A program made the position numbers and the translations under genes. This document shows, piece after piece, positions 26,720 to 35,993 of a stretch of 64,000 bases of DNA (within the stretch, counting starts at the first letter, position 1; each line of letters begins with the position of its first letter). The notes under the pieces are model-generated. The model searched no databases. It saw only the letters and a program-made list of their open reading frames with translations, and had not been told where the DNA came from. Where the stretch lies: positions 248,001-312,000 of the forward strand of contig NZ_CP005189.1 in NCBI RefSeq assembly GCF_001563285.1. The letters run 5' to 3'. Source of the stretch: Sphingobium sp. MI1205 (GTDB lineage: Bacteria; Pseudomonadota; Alphaproteobacteria; Sphingomonadales; Sphingomonadaceae).

Positions 26720-27166
26720 TTATTTGAATTCGGGCGGGATGATTGTCGGTGCTGTCCGGATGGAGCTGAACAGCCAGCGGCCATCGACCTTCCGATACTG
26801 GTCGAAAGCATAATAGCTCAGCCAGACGGGGCGATCGCTGCCCTGAAATACCAGCGGGAAGATACCGGCCCAACGACCGCTTGCCTCGTTCCCCGCGACC
26901 TTCAAAATAGGGTTTGTCATGATATGCATGACGCGCGCAAAAGGCGCCGCGCCTGTCACCAGTTGTTCGCGGATGGCGGCATGACCCTGCACGGCAGCAC
27001 CACCTACCTCGAACCGCGCATCCTGAGTGAAGAGTGCCACCATTTCGTCGGCCCGCAACTCACCATCGACGATATCGCCGAGATGCGAAAATTCGTAACG
27101 CAGTTCCTTTATCGCCTCGCGTGCTAGCAGTTCGGCGACCTGCCCCTCTTGCCCTTCTGCGGACAT
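26720..27166 (-). CDS. SnoaL-like / NTF2-fold protein
   Basis: A 148-residue single-domain NTF2-like protein: LLAREAIKELRYEFSHLGDI, then MVALFTQDARFEVGG, HAAIREQLV and a C-terminal DGRWLFSSIRT strand. GGGAGAGGCAG precedes the ATG. It is the first gene of the minus-strand unit SnoaL-P450-SDR-TonB receptor and is divergent from the AraC-type regulator, with three direct repeats between. The function could be an isomerase, dehydratase or hydrolase acting on the oxidised substrate; this is not determinable. Confidence 0.8.
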   Translation of the reverse strand: MSAEGQEGQVAELLAREAIKELRYEFSHLGDIVDGELRADEMVALFTQDARFEVGGAAVQGHAAIREQLVTGAAPFARVMHIMTNPILKVAGNEASGRWAGIFPLVFQGSDRPVWLSYYAFDQYRKVDGRWLFSSIRTAPTIIPPEFK

Positions 27167-27259
27167 CTGCCTCTCCCGTTCAGACGCACTTTGTGCTGGT
27201 GCGTTTCGCTAATGTTCGCAGTGTAGATGATGGTCGTGGCGGCGGAAGCCGCACGGGGT

Positions 27260-27315
27260 GGCAAAATGCGCCGGGCAAGGGGGCAAAATGCGCCGGGCAG
27301 GGGGCAAAATGCGCC
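27260..27315. promoter_or_regulatory. Three direct repeats GGCAAAATGCGCC, candidate AraC sites
   Basis: The identical 13-mer occurs at 27260-27272, 27282-27294 and 27303-27315, with start-to-start spacing of 22 and 21 bp (two helical turns). It lies between the AraC-type gene (start 27383, plus) and the SnoaL-P450 unit (start 27166, minus). Face-aligned direct repeats are the usual arrangement for AraC-family proteins. Matching single copies (GGCAAANNGCGCC) occur at 53601, 57403 and 62960, with one mismatch at 58472. Confidence 0.75.
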
Positions 27316-27382
27316 ATCAGCGTGATTTTCATTTGGTCTCGCCAGCAAAGCGCGTACCTTGGATGAGAGGAGAGATAGCAGC

Positions 27383-28378
27383 ATGCACACGGCAAAAGTC
27401 GAAGCATTGCTGTTCGCCGCGTCGGTGCCGGTAGAGCGGCTGAACAGCTTACGGGGATACCCGTTTCCGCAGATTGCCTATTCGCCCCCGGGTTCGAATG
27501 CGGCTGATCTGAATCAGACCACGGAACGGCTGGAGGAGCTTGCCCGACGCCGGTCGGGCAGCCTGGGCTGGCAATTGGGCCTGCTCTGGAACTTCAATGC
27601 CCTGCGGCTTATCGGTTACTGCCTTTTGCGTAGCCGGACCTATGGCGAATATACGGACCGCTACATCAATTACATGGATTTCATGGAGCATCCGTTGGCC
27701 TTCGTGTCATCAGTGGACAGCGAAGGCTGGCATCTAACCATGACGCCCCGCCGCGCGGGCATGTCGGCAACAGTGGAGCGCTTCTGCGTCGAGGAAGCGT
27801 CGGCCAGCGTCTTTCCCATTGCTGAAATTCTGACTGGTCACCGTCTCTCGCGGCCCACTATCACGCTGCGGACCTTCGATGCGGAACGGGACCGTATTGG
27901 CCAACAGCTTCTGGATGCCGACATCGTGTCCAGCGGCGCAACCATCAACCGCATGACGATGCGCCTGATCGATCGGATGCGTCCATTGCGGCTTGATCGC
28001 AAGACGCTGCTCACCTTTTGTGAAATCAATTGCGGCATGCTCTTGCCAGAGTTTGCCGATGGCCCTCCTCTGCTCCAGGCCGTGCGGCAGGAGTTGCTGC
28101 TTTCATGTGGCAAGCCGCCAAAGGTCGGCGACGTCGCCCTATCCCTCGGCCTCTCAAAGCGTACCCTGAACCGCAAACTCGCGGAATTCGGCTTGAGCTA
28201 TATCAGCCTGGTCGACCGCTATCGCATGAATCTGGCGATGGCGCTTCTGCTTCATGAAAAGACGACGGCCAAGGATGTCGCCTACATGTGCAGCTTTGAC
28301 AGCGCACGGGGCCTGCGGCGGGCGTTCGCCAAATGGACCGGTCAAACAATCTCGCAATGGAGCGCGGGCCAGCGATAG
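27383..28378 (+). CDS. AraC family regulator, arabinose-binding-like N domain
   Basis: A 331-residue regulator. The N-terminal 220 residues fit the PF12625-type sensor domain of ArgR/OruR-like regulators (LGLLWNFNALRLIGYCLLRS, later ITLRTFDAERDRIG). The C-terminal AraC domain has two helix-turn-helices, KVGDVALSLGLSKRTLNRKL and TAKDVAYMCSFDSARGLRRAF, followed by the KWTGQTISQW signature. ATG 27383 follows GAGGAGAG; an in-frame ATG at 27359 is less likely. Its own upstream region carries three putative target sites, and the same sequence precedes other catabolic units, making it a candidate activator of all of them. Confidence 0.9.
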   Translation: MHTAKVEALLFAASVPVERLNSLRGYPFPQIAYSPPGSNAADLNQTTERLEELARRRSGSLGWQLGLLWNFNALRLIGYCLLRSRTYGEYTDRYINYMDFMEHPLAFVSSVDSEGWHLTMTPRRAGMSATVERFCVEEASASVFPIAEILTGHRLSRPTITLRTFDAERDRIGQQLLDADIVSSGATINRMTMRLIDRMRPLRLDRKTLLTFCEINCGMLLPEFADGPPLLQAVRQELLLSCGKPPKVGDVALSLGLSKRTLNRKLAEFGLSYISLVDRYRMNLAMALLLHEKTTAKDVAYMCSFDSARGLRRAFAKWTGQTISQWSAGQR

Positions 28379-28428
28379 CGAACCGGCCGACGCCCCGTCT
28401 CCCCGCTCGCCCATCCCCCAGCGCCGGA

Positions 28429-29447
28429 TCAATCCAGACTGCCACCTGCTGGTTCGATCAGGAAATCTTCATCGCGCATGTTCGTGAACGCTGCCCGCAC
28501 CTCTGCGGAAGACCAGGGCGACTGCACCGCCGATCGGCCAGGCTGGGTGATATAATAGGATGCATGCGTGGTGCGCGGGTTGACTGATACAATGTGCTGC
28601 AATCGTTCGACCAGCCGCTCGTTGAAAGCATGATAGGCGCTTTCCTTGACCTCGAACGCGTCCCAGTCATTTTCAATGATGCGCTTAATGGTACGCAGGA
28701 TGAAGCCCAGGGCCCATTCGCCATATTGCACTGGGCCAGGGTTACGAGGATTAGCATTGGGACCATAGAGGATGAAGAGATTTGGCATGTGTGGCACCAT
28801 CACCCCCCAGTAGGCCTGCGGGCCGGTTTCCGCCCATAGGTCCGCGATGCGGACGCCGTCGCGGCCGATGATTTCGATCTCCGAGAAATAATCATTGGGA
28901 TTGAAACCGGTCGCCATCACCACAAGATCGAGAGGATGGCTGCGGCCATCGGCGGTGACTATCCCCTCGGGTGTGAAGCGTTCGATCCTGTCGGTGACCA
29001 GTTCAACATTGTCACGCAGCAGCGCGTCGAACCAGCCATTGTCCAGCACCGGCCGGTTGGCGAAAATTGGATAGTCGGGGATGCTCTTGGCGATGAGGTC
29101 AGGCCTACCCTTCAGCTTGTTTTCAAGATGGGCCAGCGCCATCTGCCGGGCGGCCTGGTTTTCGGCGTTGACGGACAGGGGATCGGGCCAGTCGGGGTCG
29201 ACATCGAATATGCTGAAAAGCTTGTGGTCGCCCAAAATCCAGCCCATCACGAAGCGCGACCAGTTGGTGTAGTAGGGCACGTTCGCATCCAGCCAGAGCG
29301 CCTCATCCGGCAGCCGGTCGCGATAGCCTAGCGTCGGCACGACCCATGCGGAGGAGCGCTGAAATATTTTGAGATGCTCTACCAGCGGGGCCAGGTCAGG
29401 CGCCATCTGAAGCCGCTTGCCCCAGTACCAACTATTCCATCGTGCTT
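28429..29447 (-). pseudogene. C-terminal remnant of a Baeyer-Villiger monooxygenase
   Basis: From 29406 down to 28429 an open frame matches the last half of the intact BVMO at 53631 (LKIFQRSSAWVVP, ANVPYYTNWSRFV, IPDYPIFANRPVLDNGWFDA, GPNANPRNPGPVQYGEWA, NPRTTHASYYITQPGRSA). The second Rossmann motif IVGTGASG lies just upstream (about 29416-29440) but one frame away, as if one base was lost near 29413-29416. The N-terminal FAD domain is missing entirely. A short protein might be made from the ATG at 29406 but would lack flavin binding. Confidence 0.82.
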
Positions 29448-29599
29448 GGCAGAGCCGATGGCTCGGAGCGACTCGTTTAGTCGGCGATCAGCGCATTCAA
29501 GGAAGAGGCGTAACAGGCTTATGGCTGACCGGGTCGCCTTTAGCGAGGATGAGGAGCGCGACCATCTACCGCCGGGGCAGTTGGCCGCGGGCCAAAAAT

Positions 29600-29645
29600 T
29601 GCCAACGAGCGCCGGTGCGGCAGTCGATACTAGCGCTCGTTGGCA
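29600..29645 (-). terminator. Rho-independent terminator of the Rieske gene
   Basis: Read on the minus strand, a perfect 13-bp stem (TGCCAACGAGCGC / GCGCTCGTTGGCA, 20-base loop) is followed by ATTTTTGG. It begins 3 bp beyond the stop codon of the Rieske gene at 29649. Confidence 0.85.
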
Positions 29646-29648
29646 CGC

Positions 29649-31061
29649 TTATTTCGATGCCTGGCCTTGGCTGATTTTGCGATCGATCATGTCATGGAAG
29701 GCAAGTATGCGGCTTTCCTGATATAGGCCGAAGGTGGCTTCGAAATGGGGATCGAGCGTCGACTGCAAACCCATCTGGACCATGGGACTGTTCGTGAAGT
29801 CCTGATCGAATATAGTCGCCATGATCCCCATCTCCGGCACGCTTGCAATCGGCGTGTCAAAGTCGATGTCCACCAGTTCCGCGGACTTGGGGCGTGGCCC
29901 GGCCGCAGGTATAGGAAGGGTCAGACGAACCTCCATGACACATTCGTCAGGATTATCGCCATGCGGCATGAACTGATAGGCAAGCGGCAAGCCCTCTCCC
30001 CACCAGGGCCAGAAGTTCGGGAACATGAAATATTGCGTCGCATCAAGCATATAGCTGTCGGAGCAGGCTGAATAATCAATTCCGAACATGCTGCCCAGAG
30101 TCTGCCGCCGCCATTCTGCAACCTGCGCACGACCATCCTGATCCGGATCGATCGAGCAACGTTCAATGCCAGGAAAGGGCAGGGCAAAGGTCGTCATGGC
30201 ATCTTCGGCCGCGCGCAGGCCCGACGCCTCTTCGCCCAAATGCCCGCTCGGGATCGCCGATGGGGTGATCAAGCGGCTGACCTGAGACTTGCCGTCGTCC
30301 CAAACATCATATTTTGTCTGTGTGTCGCCGTTGTAGCTCATGATCTGGGAGTGGGTGGCGATTGTGTGATATGCCTCGAAAAATGCCTCTTGCACCTGCT
30401 TCCAGTTGCCGCGCACCTTTTTGCGAAATCCCACGGCCGTGTATCGTTCAGCCGACTCGCGCGGCCCGAAATGATCGGGCAGGACACCGAGCGCCTCCTC
30501 CAGCGGCCCGGCCTCATGATCCGGATTGATGAAAATCCACCCTCCCCAGGTGCCGATCTTCGCTTCCGGCAGGCGGTAGGCGTCATTCTGCACGTCCGGA
30601 AAGTCCCAGCGGCTCGGGATTTCCTTCAGAGATCCATCAAGATTCCATTCCCAGCCATGAAAGGGGCATTTGATGGCTTCACCCCCCGCGAAGCCGTGGC
30701 ACAGGCGAGTGCCGCGATGGAGGCACGCGTTCTGCAGCGCCTTATAGCTTTCGGGCCCCGAACGGATGATAATGTAGGAAAGCTTGCCCACATCGTAGGA
30801 CTTGCGATCGCCGATCTCCGGGAAATCCTCCTCCCGAGCTACCGCCTGCCAGGATTTCTTCCAAACATGTTCCATTTCCAGTTCGGCGAACTCAGCACTG
30901 AAATAGCGGCTGAAGGGAATCTTGCGCGAGTCTGGCACATAGTTGCCGTCGGCCTTCAATGCCGGTTCCAGTGGCCTCGTATCGCTGGCAAAAAGCTCGG
31001 GGAGCAGCGGTCCGGGGGTGGTCGCAAATCCTTCTAGCTTATGGCTGGGAATGGTAATCAC
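29649..31061 (-). CDS. Rieske non-heme iron oxygenase, alpha subunit (GTG start)
   Basis: A 470-residue ring-hydroxylating oxygenase subunit. The Rieske [2Fe-2S] ligands are Cys113/His115 (NACLHRGTRLC) and Cys132/His135 (KCPFHGWEW). The mononuclear iron histidines are near 232 and 237 in EAYHTIATHSQ. The C-terminal catalytic domain ends with LGLYQESRILAFHDMIDRK, as in the second Rieske protein at 48239. It should hydroxylate or demethylate an aromatic or alicyclic substrate, but no ferredoxin, reductase or beta subunit is nearby. GTG 31061 has AGGAGAG upstream. A terminator follows directly, so it is monocistronic. Confidence 0.92.
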   Translation of the reverse strand: MITIPSHKLEGFATTPGPLLPELFASDTRPLEPALKADGNYVPDSRKIPFSRYFSAEFAELEMEHVWKKSWQAVAREEDFPEIGDRKSYDVGKLSYIIIRSGPESYKALQNACLHRGTRLCHGFAGGEAIKCPFHGWEWNLDGSLKEIPSRWDFPDVQNDAYRLPEAKIGTWGGWIFINPDHEAGPLEEALGVLPDHFGPRESAERYTAVGFRKKVRGNWKQVQEAFFEAYHTIATHSQIMSYNGDTQTKYDVWDDGKSQVSRLITPSAIPSGHLGEEASGLRAAEDAMTTFALPFPGIERCSIDPDQDGRAQVAEWRRQTLGSMFGIDYSACSDSYMLDATQYFMFPNFWPWWGEGLPLAYQFMPHGDNPDECVMEVRLTLPIPAAGPRPKSAELVDIDFDTPIASVPEMGIMATIFDQDFTNSPMVQMGLQSTLDPHFEATFGLYQESRILAFHDMIDRKISQGQASK

Positions 31062-31269
31062 TCAATTCTCTCCTGCTTGACCAACATATTCTCTACTGTT
31101 TGCTCTATTGACGCAGAACGCCTCAGCGGACCGTGAAGGGCGCCCCCTCTGCAGCCTCTATCCGTTGCGTGTCCATATTTCAGAAGACAATAAGCGAACT
31201 CCTGTCATTTATGAAGATGGAGCAGCAACCCAGCCAAGATGCGCGAGGCGCGCACGTCGGACTGCGTAG

Positions 31270-31556
31270 CCGTGCGCGCGTCTGGCCGCCGCAATAGGCC
31301 CGGGGCGCGTCAACGGCCCACACATCGTTGATGTTGACGCCGTTCCTGCCGCTTGTCGCGATCTGTGAGAATAATCGTTCGGCTGAAAACCGGTGGCGAA
31401 GATTGCGATATCCACCGGTACATTTTCGCCCTTCAGCGTGATGATCCCACTTTCATCGAAACATTCGATACCATCGCTCAGCAGCCGGACATCGTCGCGC
31501 CGGATCGCCTCCAGCCAGCTGTTGTCGATGACCGGTCTATTGCCATATGGTGGATA
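31270..31556 (-). pseudogene. Internal fragment of a Baeyer-Villiger monooxygenase
   Basis: The frame YPPYGNRPVIDNSWLEAIRR followed by VPVDIAIFATGFQPNDY matches the middle-to-late part of the BVMOs at 53631 and 28429. After PNDY one T is missing (near 31365), and homology continues one frame over as FSQIATSGRNGVNINDVWAV until about 31290. Both ends are missing. It is fused head-on to a TonB receptor fragment at about 31557. Non-functional. Confidence 0.8.
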
Positions 31557-31741
31557 GTCCGCCTCGGCGCTGACTTCGCTTGCGGCAACGGGCGGACGGT
31601 CCAGCGAGCCCAGCTTGGATGCCGTAACGATGATGTCGTTGCCATCTGATGCAGGGCCCGCGCCGTGTCGCCTGCGGTCTGGGCGAATGCGGGGGGTGCC
31701 GAGAGCGCCACGATCGCGCAACTATATAGAAATGCTCTCGT
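31557..31741 (-). pseudogene. N-terminal fragment of a TonB-dependent receptor
   Basis: After an AGGAGG site the frame reads K-T-R-A-F-L-Y-S-C-A-I-V-A-L-S-A-P-P-A-F, a signal peptide ending FAQTAG. The codon where ATG is expected is ACG (31741-31739). A frameshift follows, then DIIVTASKLGSL (a TonB-box/plug start). The reading frame then runs into a BVMO fragment at about 31557. Start loss, frameshift and fusion all indicate decay. Confidence 0.7.
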
Positions 31742-31763
31742 TTTTTCCCTCCTTGGGATGATT

Positions 31764-32513
31764 TTAATGGTAGACGCGTCCGCCATCGACCGACATGGCG
31801 ATGCCGGTCACGAAGGAGGATTCCCCGCTCGTCAGAAACAAGATGGCGTCAGCGATTTCGCTCGCCTCCCCTACGCGCTTAAGCGCATAGGGAGATTCTG
31901 GACGCTTCGCCGCTTCGCTCATGCTGGGAGGCAACAATGGCGTGTCCACGACCCCTGGACACACCACATTGACGCGGATGGTCGGGGCAAGTTCGAGCGC
32001 CATGGCTTTCGAGAACATAACGAGTCCGCCCTTCGATGCACAATAACTGCCCATGCCGGGCGTCGATGGCATCAGCCCCTGACCTGATGAGATATTGACG
32101 ACGGTAGCCTCCTTGGCCTTACGCAGATGCGGCAGCGCTTCGCGCATAACCAGAAAGGGCGCGGTCAGATTGACATCGACCACGCGCCGCCACGTCGCGC
32201 TGTCGATATCCTCGAGACGCTGCATGTCGCCGCCTATGCCGGCCACGTTGACGACGCCATCCAGCGCTCCCAGCACCGCCACGGACCGTGCAACCGCTTG
32301 GGCGATCTGTGCCTCGTCGAGGAGGTCCACGACTTCAAAATGGGCACCGAAGCGACACGCGATGCGCTCCAGTCCTTCACGGTCCCGGTCTAGCAGGGCA
32401 AGTTTAGCGCCTTCCGCCGCGAACCTCGTCGCAGTCGCCAGGCCGATGCCGGACGCGGCGCCAGTAATCAGTATGTGGCGGCCGGCGAGACGCGAAGATG
32501 ACCGCTCAGTCAT
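31764..32513 (-). CDS. SDR family oxidoreductase
   Basis: A 249-residue SDR. TGAASGIG is near 17-24, Asp at about 42 in ALLDRD suggests NAD, NVAG (89-92) replaces NNAG, and the catalytic Ser/Tyr/Lys are near 143, 157 and 161 (YCASK). VDGG lies near the C terminus. The only upstream purine-rich stretch is GGGGGCC, so the ribosome binding site is poor. The next gene downstream is a decayed receptor/BVMO chimera; the upstream neighbour is a cupin gene on the same strand 196 bp away. Confidence 0.9.
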   Translation of the reverse strand: MTERSSSRLAGRHILITGAASGIGLATATRFAAEGAKLALLDRDREGLERIACRFGAHFEVVDLLDEAQIAQAVARSVAVLGALDGVVNVAGIGGDMQRLEDIDSATWRRVVDVNLTAPFLVMREALPHLRKAKEATVVNISSGQGLMPSTPGMGSYCASKGGLVMFSKAMALELAPTIRVNVVCPGVVDTPLLPPSMSEAAKRPESPYALKRVGEASEIADAILFLTSGESSFVTGIAMSVDGGRVYH

Positions 32514-32709
32514 GCGCTGGCCCCCGGCTCAGTTCCAAGTCAGCTATGCAACATGTTCCGTACAAGCACGATTGATCATTCATTTCCATACCTCGCTGTT
32601 GTCCGCATGTTGATTTGGGGGATGCCTGGGATGAACAATCGCCCGGTTCCCGTTCCGGACCAGTCGAGCGGTATAACGCAACCGCTCTTTGCACGTCCTC
32701 GTCAGCTGT

Positions 32710-33267
32710 TCATTCGGATGCGTAGCGAGCATCCACCATGAAAAAGGCCATACGGCAATTGCGGCCTGAGCGGTTCGACCAGGCATGATTTGCACCACGC
32801 TGAACCACTACGTCGCCCTGCTTCAGAAGGACTTCGCCCTCATCGACAACGAGAACGATCTCGCCGTCCAACACAATGCCGTAATCCAGGCTCTCTGTCC
32901 TGTGCATCATGCCGCCTGAATCTTCATGTTCGGCTCCATGTGATGAGGCGTCCACCGCACCCATTTGCGCGAACAGCGCTTCCGCGGCCTCCGCCGACAC
33001 CGGCCCTTCGGGATCGGGCGGGATGTCAGAGATGCGGAACAAATGACCGCCTTTTGGCGGAGGCAGCAGCAAAGGACCGGTTGCTGGTTCCTCATCAGCG
33101 CAGCGCAAGATGGAAGGTGTTAAAGTGGTCTTCCAGATTTCGACGAGAGCCACCTCTGGATCACCAAGGCGAAAAACAGTAGGGACAGGACCGTCGGAGG
33201 AAATAACGCCTTTGCCGTTACTGGACTGAGCCGTGACGACGCGGCGAACCACTCCTTTCTCTACCAT
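32710..33267 (-). CDS. Cupin-domain protein
   Basis: A 185-residue protein with one conserved cupin barrel in its second half: SLDYGIVLDGEIVLVVDEGEV (about 127-147), then LKQGDVVVQRGANHAWSNRSG (148-168). The first motif lacks the usual HxH pair before the Glu, but His162 of the second motif is present. The N-terminal half is irregular. ATG 33267 has AAGGAGAGGA upstream; a longer in-frame start at 33306 is less likely. Similar proteins act as metal-dependent isomerases, dioxygenases or sensors; the function is unknown. Confidence 0.8.
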   Translation of the reverse strand: MVEKGVVRRVVTAQSSNGKGVISSDGPVPTVFRLGDPEVALVEIWKTTLTPSILRCADEEPATGPLLLPPPKGGHLFRISDIPPDPEGPVSAEAAEALFAQMGAVDASSHGAEHEDSGGMMHRTESLDYGIVLDGEIVLVVDEGEVLLKQGDVVVQRGANHAWSNRSGRNCRMAFFMVDARYASE

Positions 33268-33800
33268 GATGTCCTCTCCTTGCTTTCCGCTGACTCGCTC
33301 GGGCACCGGTCAGCCACCACGGACGCGGACAATAACTCTGCTGTTTCGCCTGTAAATCGGCTGAGCCGAGCGCATCGTAGATTTGGCGGAAAAGGATATC
33401 AGAACGATAACGGTGACAAGCTAATGTGTCACCCACATATCGTTATATTTCATTGTTTTACTGGAATTTTGTCGCATGTTGTGCGTCATATGAAAAACCG
33501 TAGCCGTTCCCTCTTGGCGTGTTATGTTATCATTTATGCGCAACGTGCGCTTGGCCGAGTGAAAGAGTGTGCCGCGTCAATCACGGCGCATCTTGGGAGC
33601 TGTGCTTTTAAGGCCAACGTGCGAAATTGGCGGTCGTACCTCCTCCACCTCTATACTCATTTTCAAAGAGCGTGATGGGTTCGTCGCGTCGTCCCATTAT
33701 GGAAAGATTGCTCCCGGCGAGTAGCCCAGCATCGATGGGGCGGCCATGTTCGCCGGAATTCCTTTGGCCGGGAACCGTGGTCCCGGCACACCAAAGCGCA
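33268..33800. other. AT-richer intergenic region
   Basis: 533 bp between the cupin start and the stop of the molybdopterin oxidoreductase, both minus strand. The middle (33420-33560) is clearly AT-richer than its surroundings and is the likely promoter zone for the cupin gene. A plus-strand frame of 131 codons (33280-33675) has no domain, no good ribosome binding site and atypical composition, so it is not called as a gene. Confidence 0.5.
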
Positions 33801-35993
33801 TCACACCGCTTGATTGTCTGTCGCTGGACTTATAGCAACCGGGATCGCGCTCATTAGCGGAATCCCCGAATAGCGATCATAATCGCGATCAGTGAAACAA
33901 AGTCGGGACGTACTCGTGCCGTGGATTGCCGGCTGGTCCGGTTCGTCAGGAGCGCCACCCCAGGCATGGCTCATGGACACGCAACCGGGTCGCAATCCTT
34001 CATCGGCAGCGGCGATACCCAGAACAGTCGCACGCTCGGACCGGATCAGCACCTCTTCTCCCTCCAAAACTCCGATCGCAGCCATGTCGTCCGGGTGCAT
34101 GAACGCGGGATTGTACGAATAATGCCGACGTTGGCGAGGGCTTTCGCGCCAGTTGGAGTTGTGGAAATCATTCATGCGACGTGCAATCAGCCTAAAGGGA
34201 TAGCTATCCCCGCGCGGTTTTCGCGCTGCGATCGCTTCGAGATCCTGCATGATCGGTGCCGCCCCCAGGTCAAGGCGCGCCGTCCATCCCTCAGGTCGCG
34301 GCTCCACCACCGTTTCTCGTGGGAACAGCCGCCCTTCAGGGGATCGCGCCACGACGTCATAGTCAACCGGCGCACCCTTCAATACCGCGTGCCAAACCGT
34401 CGCGACATCGGGCTTTATCGTCATGTCGAGCCGGGTTTCCTCCGCCTCTGCACGTGCGGGATCAAGAATGGAGAGCGAGCGAATGGCCAGCGGCGCCCCT
34501 GCCGATTGAGCTATCCGGTAGAGGCTCTCCCATTCCTCCTCAACGTCTGCGCCCGGGGGGGGCGAAAGCACTGGAGGACAGACGACGCCGTAGGGCTCGT
34601 CATATCCCCAGCCACCCAGGCCTGCCGTACCGCAATGCTCGTAAAAGGCCGAATTGGTCTCGATTTCAAGCTGCAGCTTGGGCGGTATCACATAATCGGC
34701 GTTCCGGGCTGTCTGCGTCATCCGGGGATCAAGGCAGACGAGCAGGTCCAGGGCGCGCATCGCCTCCTGCGTCTTGATCTGATCGGGCCAGGCGGCAACC
34801 GGATTTCCCCCCAGCACGATCAGCGCGCGTATCCGTCCTTCGCCGGGCATCAATATTTCGTCGGCCAGGGCGGCTGTGGGCAGGTTCATGTTCGTGCCCG
34901 CCAGCCCGCGCACCCGCATGCGCTCCCCCATATCCCAGCAAGGGCTGGGACCCGATGCAGCAGCAAGCGCGGGAAGCGGCTCTATCAGCACGCCGGGATT
35001 GGGCCGCTTTTCGCCGGCGCGCAGTAGCCAGCCGCGAAGCGTTTGAATTACACGAAGGAGATATTCGGTTACGGCGCTTTCGCCCGACATGTTCGCGCCG
35101 GTGCCAGCCGATACTCCGCCGACGCGCGCGTTGCCCAGAATTGCCGCTGCCTCGATAATCTGCTGCGCGGGAATGCCGGCGCGTTCGGCCACCATGGCCG
35201 GGGTGAAAGGCGCTACCGATGCCTTCAGCGCATCCAGGCCTGTCGTTTCATCGCGAATGAAAGCATTATCCAGCCGGCCCGTCGCGATGAGTTCGCGAAC
35301 GATCCCCGCCAATATTGCGCCATCCTCGCCCGGGCGACATTGGAGGTGAAGATCGGCGCGCCGCGCCGTTTCGGTGCGGCGCGGGTCAATGACCACAAGC
35401 TTCATCCCGCGCGCCTGGGCACGTTTGAGCGCGCGCGCGGGATTCGGCCCCAGGCCGCCGTTCATCGACACGATCGGGTTTGTGCCAACAAGGAGCAACG
35501 CTTCCCAGCTTTCGAGCGGCGGATTGCCTGCCAGCCATAGTCCATGCATGCCGATCGCAATCCCTTTGCCGGGTTGATCGATCGTCTGGGGGGAAAAGAC
35601 CATCGGACTGCCGAGCGCCCGCATCAGAGCCAGGGCGAATGCCTGGGCGGGGAAATTGCAATAGCCGTATGTGCCGATAAAGAGCGCCACGGAACGCGGA
35701 CCATGTTCGTCAATGATCGTTCGCAGTCTGCTCCCGATTTCGCGGCAAGCCTGGTCTACCGCAATGGGCTCGTGGCGGCCGTCGGGCAACTGCCGCATCG
35801 AATGCAGGAGACGAGAGGGAAAGCGGTGGACGGCTGCCATCTCCCGCCCCTTGATGCAGGAATATCCGTGATAGGCAGGGTCATCCTTGTCACCGTGGAG
35901 AGCCATGACTCGTCCATCTTCCAGCGTCGCCACAAGGGTGCAATGCGCCTGACAAGCCTGACAGACAGTGCGGGATTGGCTCTTTGGTATCAT
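33801..35993 (-). CDS. Molybdopterin oxidoreductase (DMSO-reductase family)
   Basis: A 730-residue enzyme. An N-terminal [4Fe-4S] motif C-x2-C-x3-C (CQACQAHC) is closed by Cys in GYSCIKGRE, and the domain then carries the bis-MGD-binding folds (VVIDPRRTETA, VLGGNPVAAWPDQ, FHNSNWRESP) and a C-terminal beta-barrel (MHPDDMAAIGVLEGEEVLI). It has no Tat signal, so it is cytoplasmic. The closest style is the formate-dehydrogenase/acetylene-hydratase-like group. Start: ATG 35993 has GAGG nine bases upstream, whereas ATG 36002 directly abuts it. A paralogue is encoded on the opposite strand at 41562. Confidence 0.87.
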   Translation of the reverse strand: MIPKSQSRTVCQACQAHCTLVATLEDGRVMALHGDKDDPAYHGYSCIKGREMAAVHRFPSRLLHSMRQLPDGRHEPIAVDQACREIGSRLRTIIDEHGPRSVALFIGTYGYCNFPAQAFALALMRALGSPMVFSPQTIDQPGKGIAIGMHGLWLAGNPPLESWEALLLVGTNPIVSMNGGLGPNPARALKRAQARGMKLVVIDPRRTETARRADLHLQCRPGEDGAILAGIVRELIATGRLDNAFIRDETTGLDALKASVAPFTPAMVAERAGIPAQQIIEAAAILGNARVGGVSAGTGANMSGESAVTEYLLRVIQTLRGWLLRAGEKRPNPGVLIEPLPALAAASGPSPCWDMGERMRVRGLAGTNMNLPTAALADEILMPGEGRIRALIVLGGNPVAAWPDQIKTQEAMRALDLLVCLDPRMTQTARNADYVIPPKLQLEIETNSAFYEHCGTAGLGGWGYDEPYGVVCPPVLSPPPGADVEEEWESLYRIAQSAGAPLAIRSLSILDPARAEAEETRLDMTIKPDVATVWHAVLKGAPVDYDVVARSPEGRLFPRETVVEPRPEGWTARLDLGAAPIMQDLEAIAARKPRGDSYPFRLIARRMNDFHNSNWRESPRQRRHYSYNPAFMHPDDMAAIGVLEGEEVLIRSERATVLGIAAADEGLRPGCVSMSHAWGGAPDEPDQPAIHGTSTSRLCFTDRDYDRYSGIPLMSAIPVAISPATDNQAV

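Noticed and set aside
27260..27315. Tandem repeats as a CRISPR array or simple tandem repeat
   Set aside because: Only three 13-bp units with 8-9 bp spacers and no cas genes; location between divergent genes and recurrence elsewhere fit regulator sites better.
29436..29520. Upstream KRVA and SSL matches taken as the missing BVMO N-terminal part
   Set aside because: The short matches lie in different frames with stops between; only IVGTGASG just before 29416 is convincing.
33280..33675. 131-codon plus-strand frame in the gap
   Set aside because: No ribosome binding site or domain, AT-rich composition unlike its neighbours, and it overlaps the expected cupin promoter.
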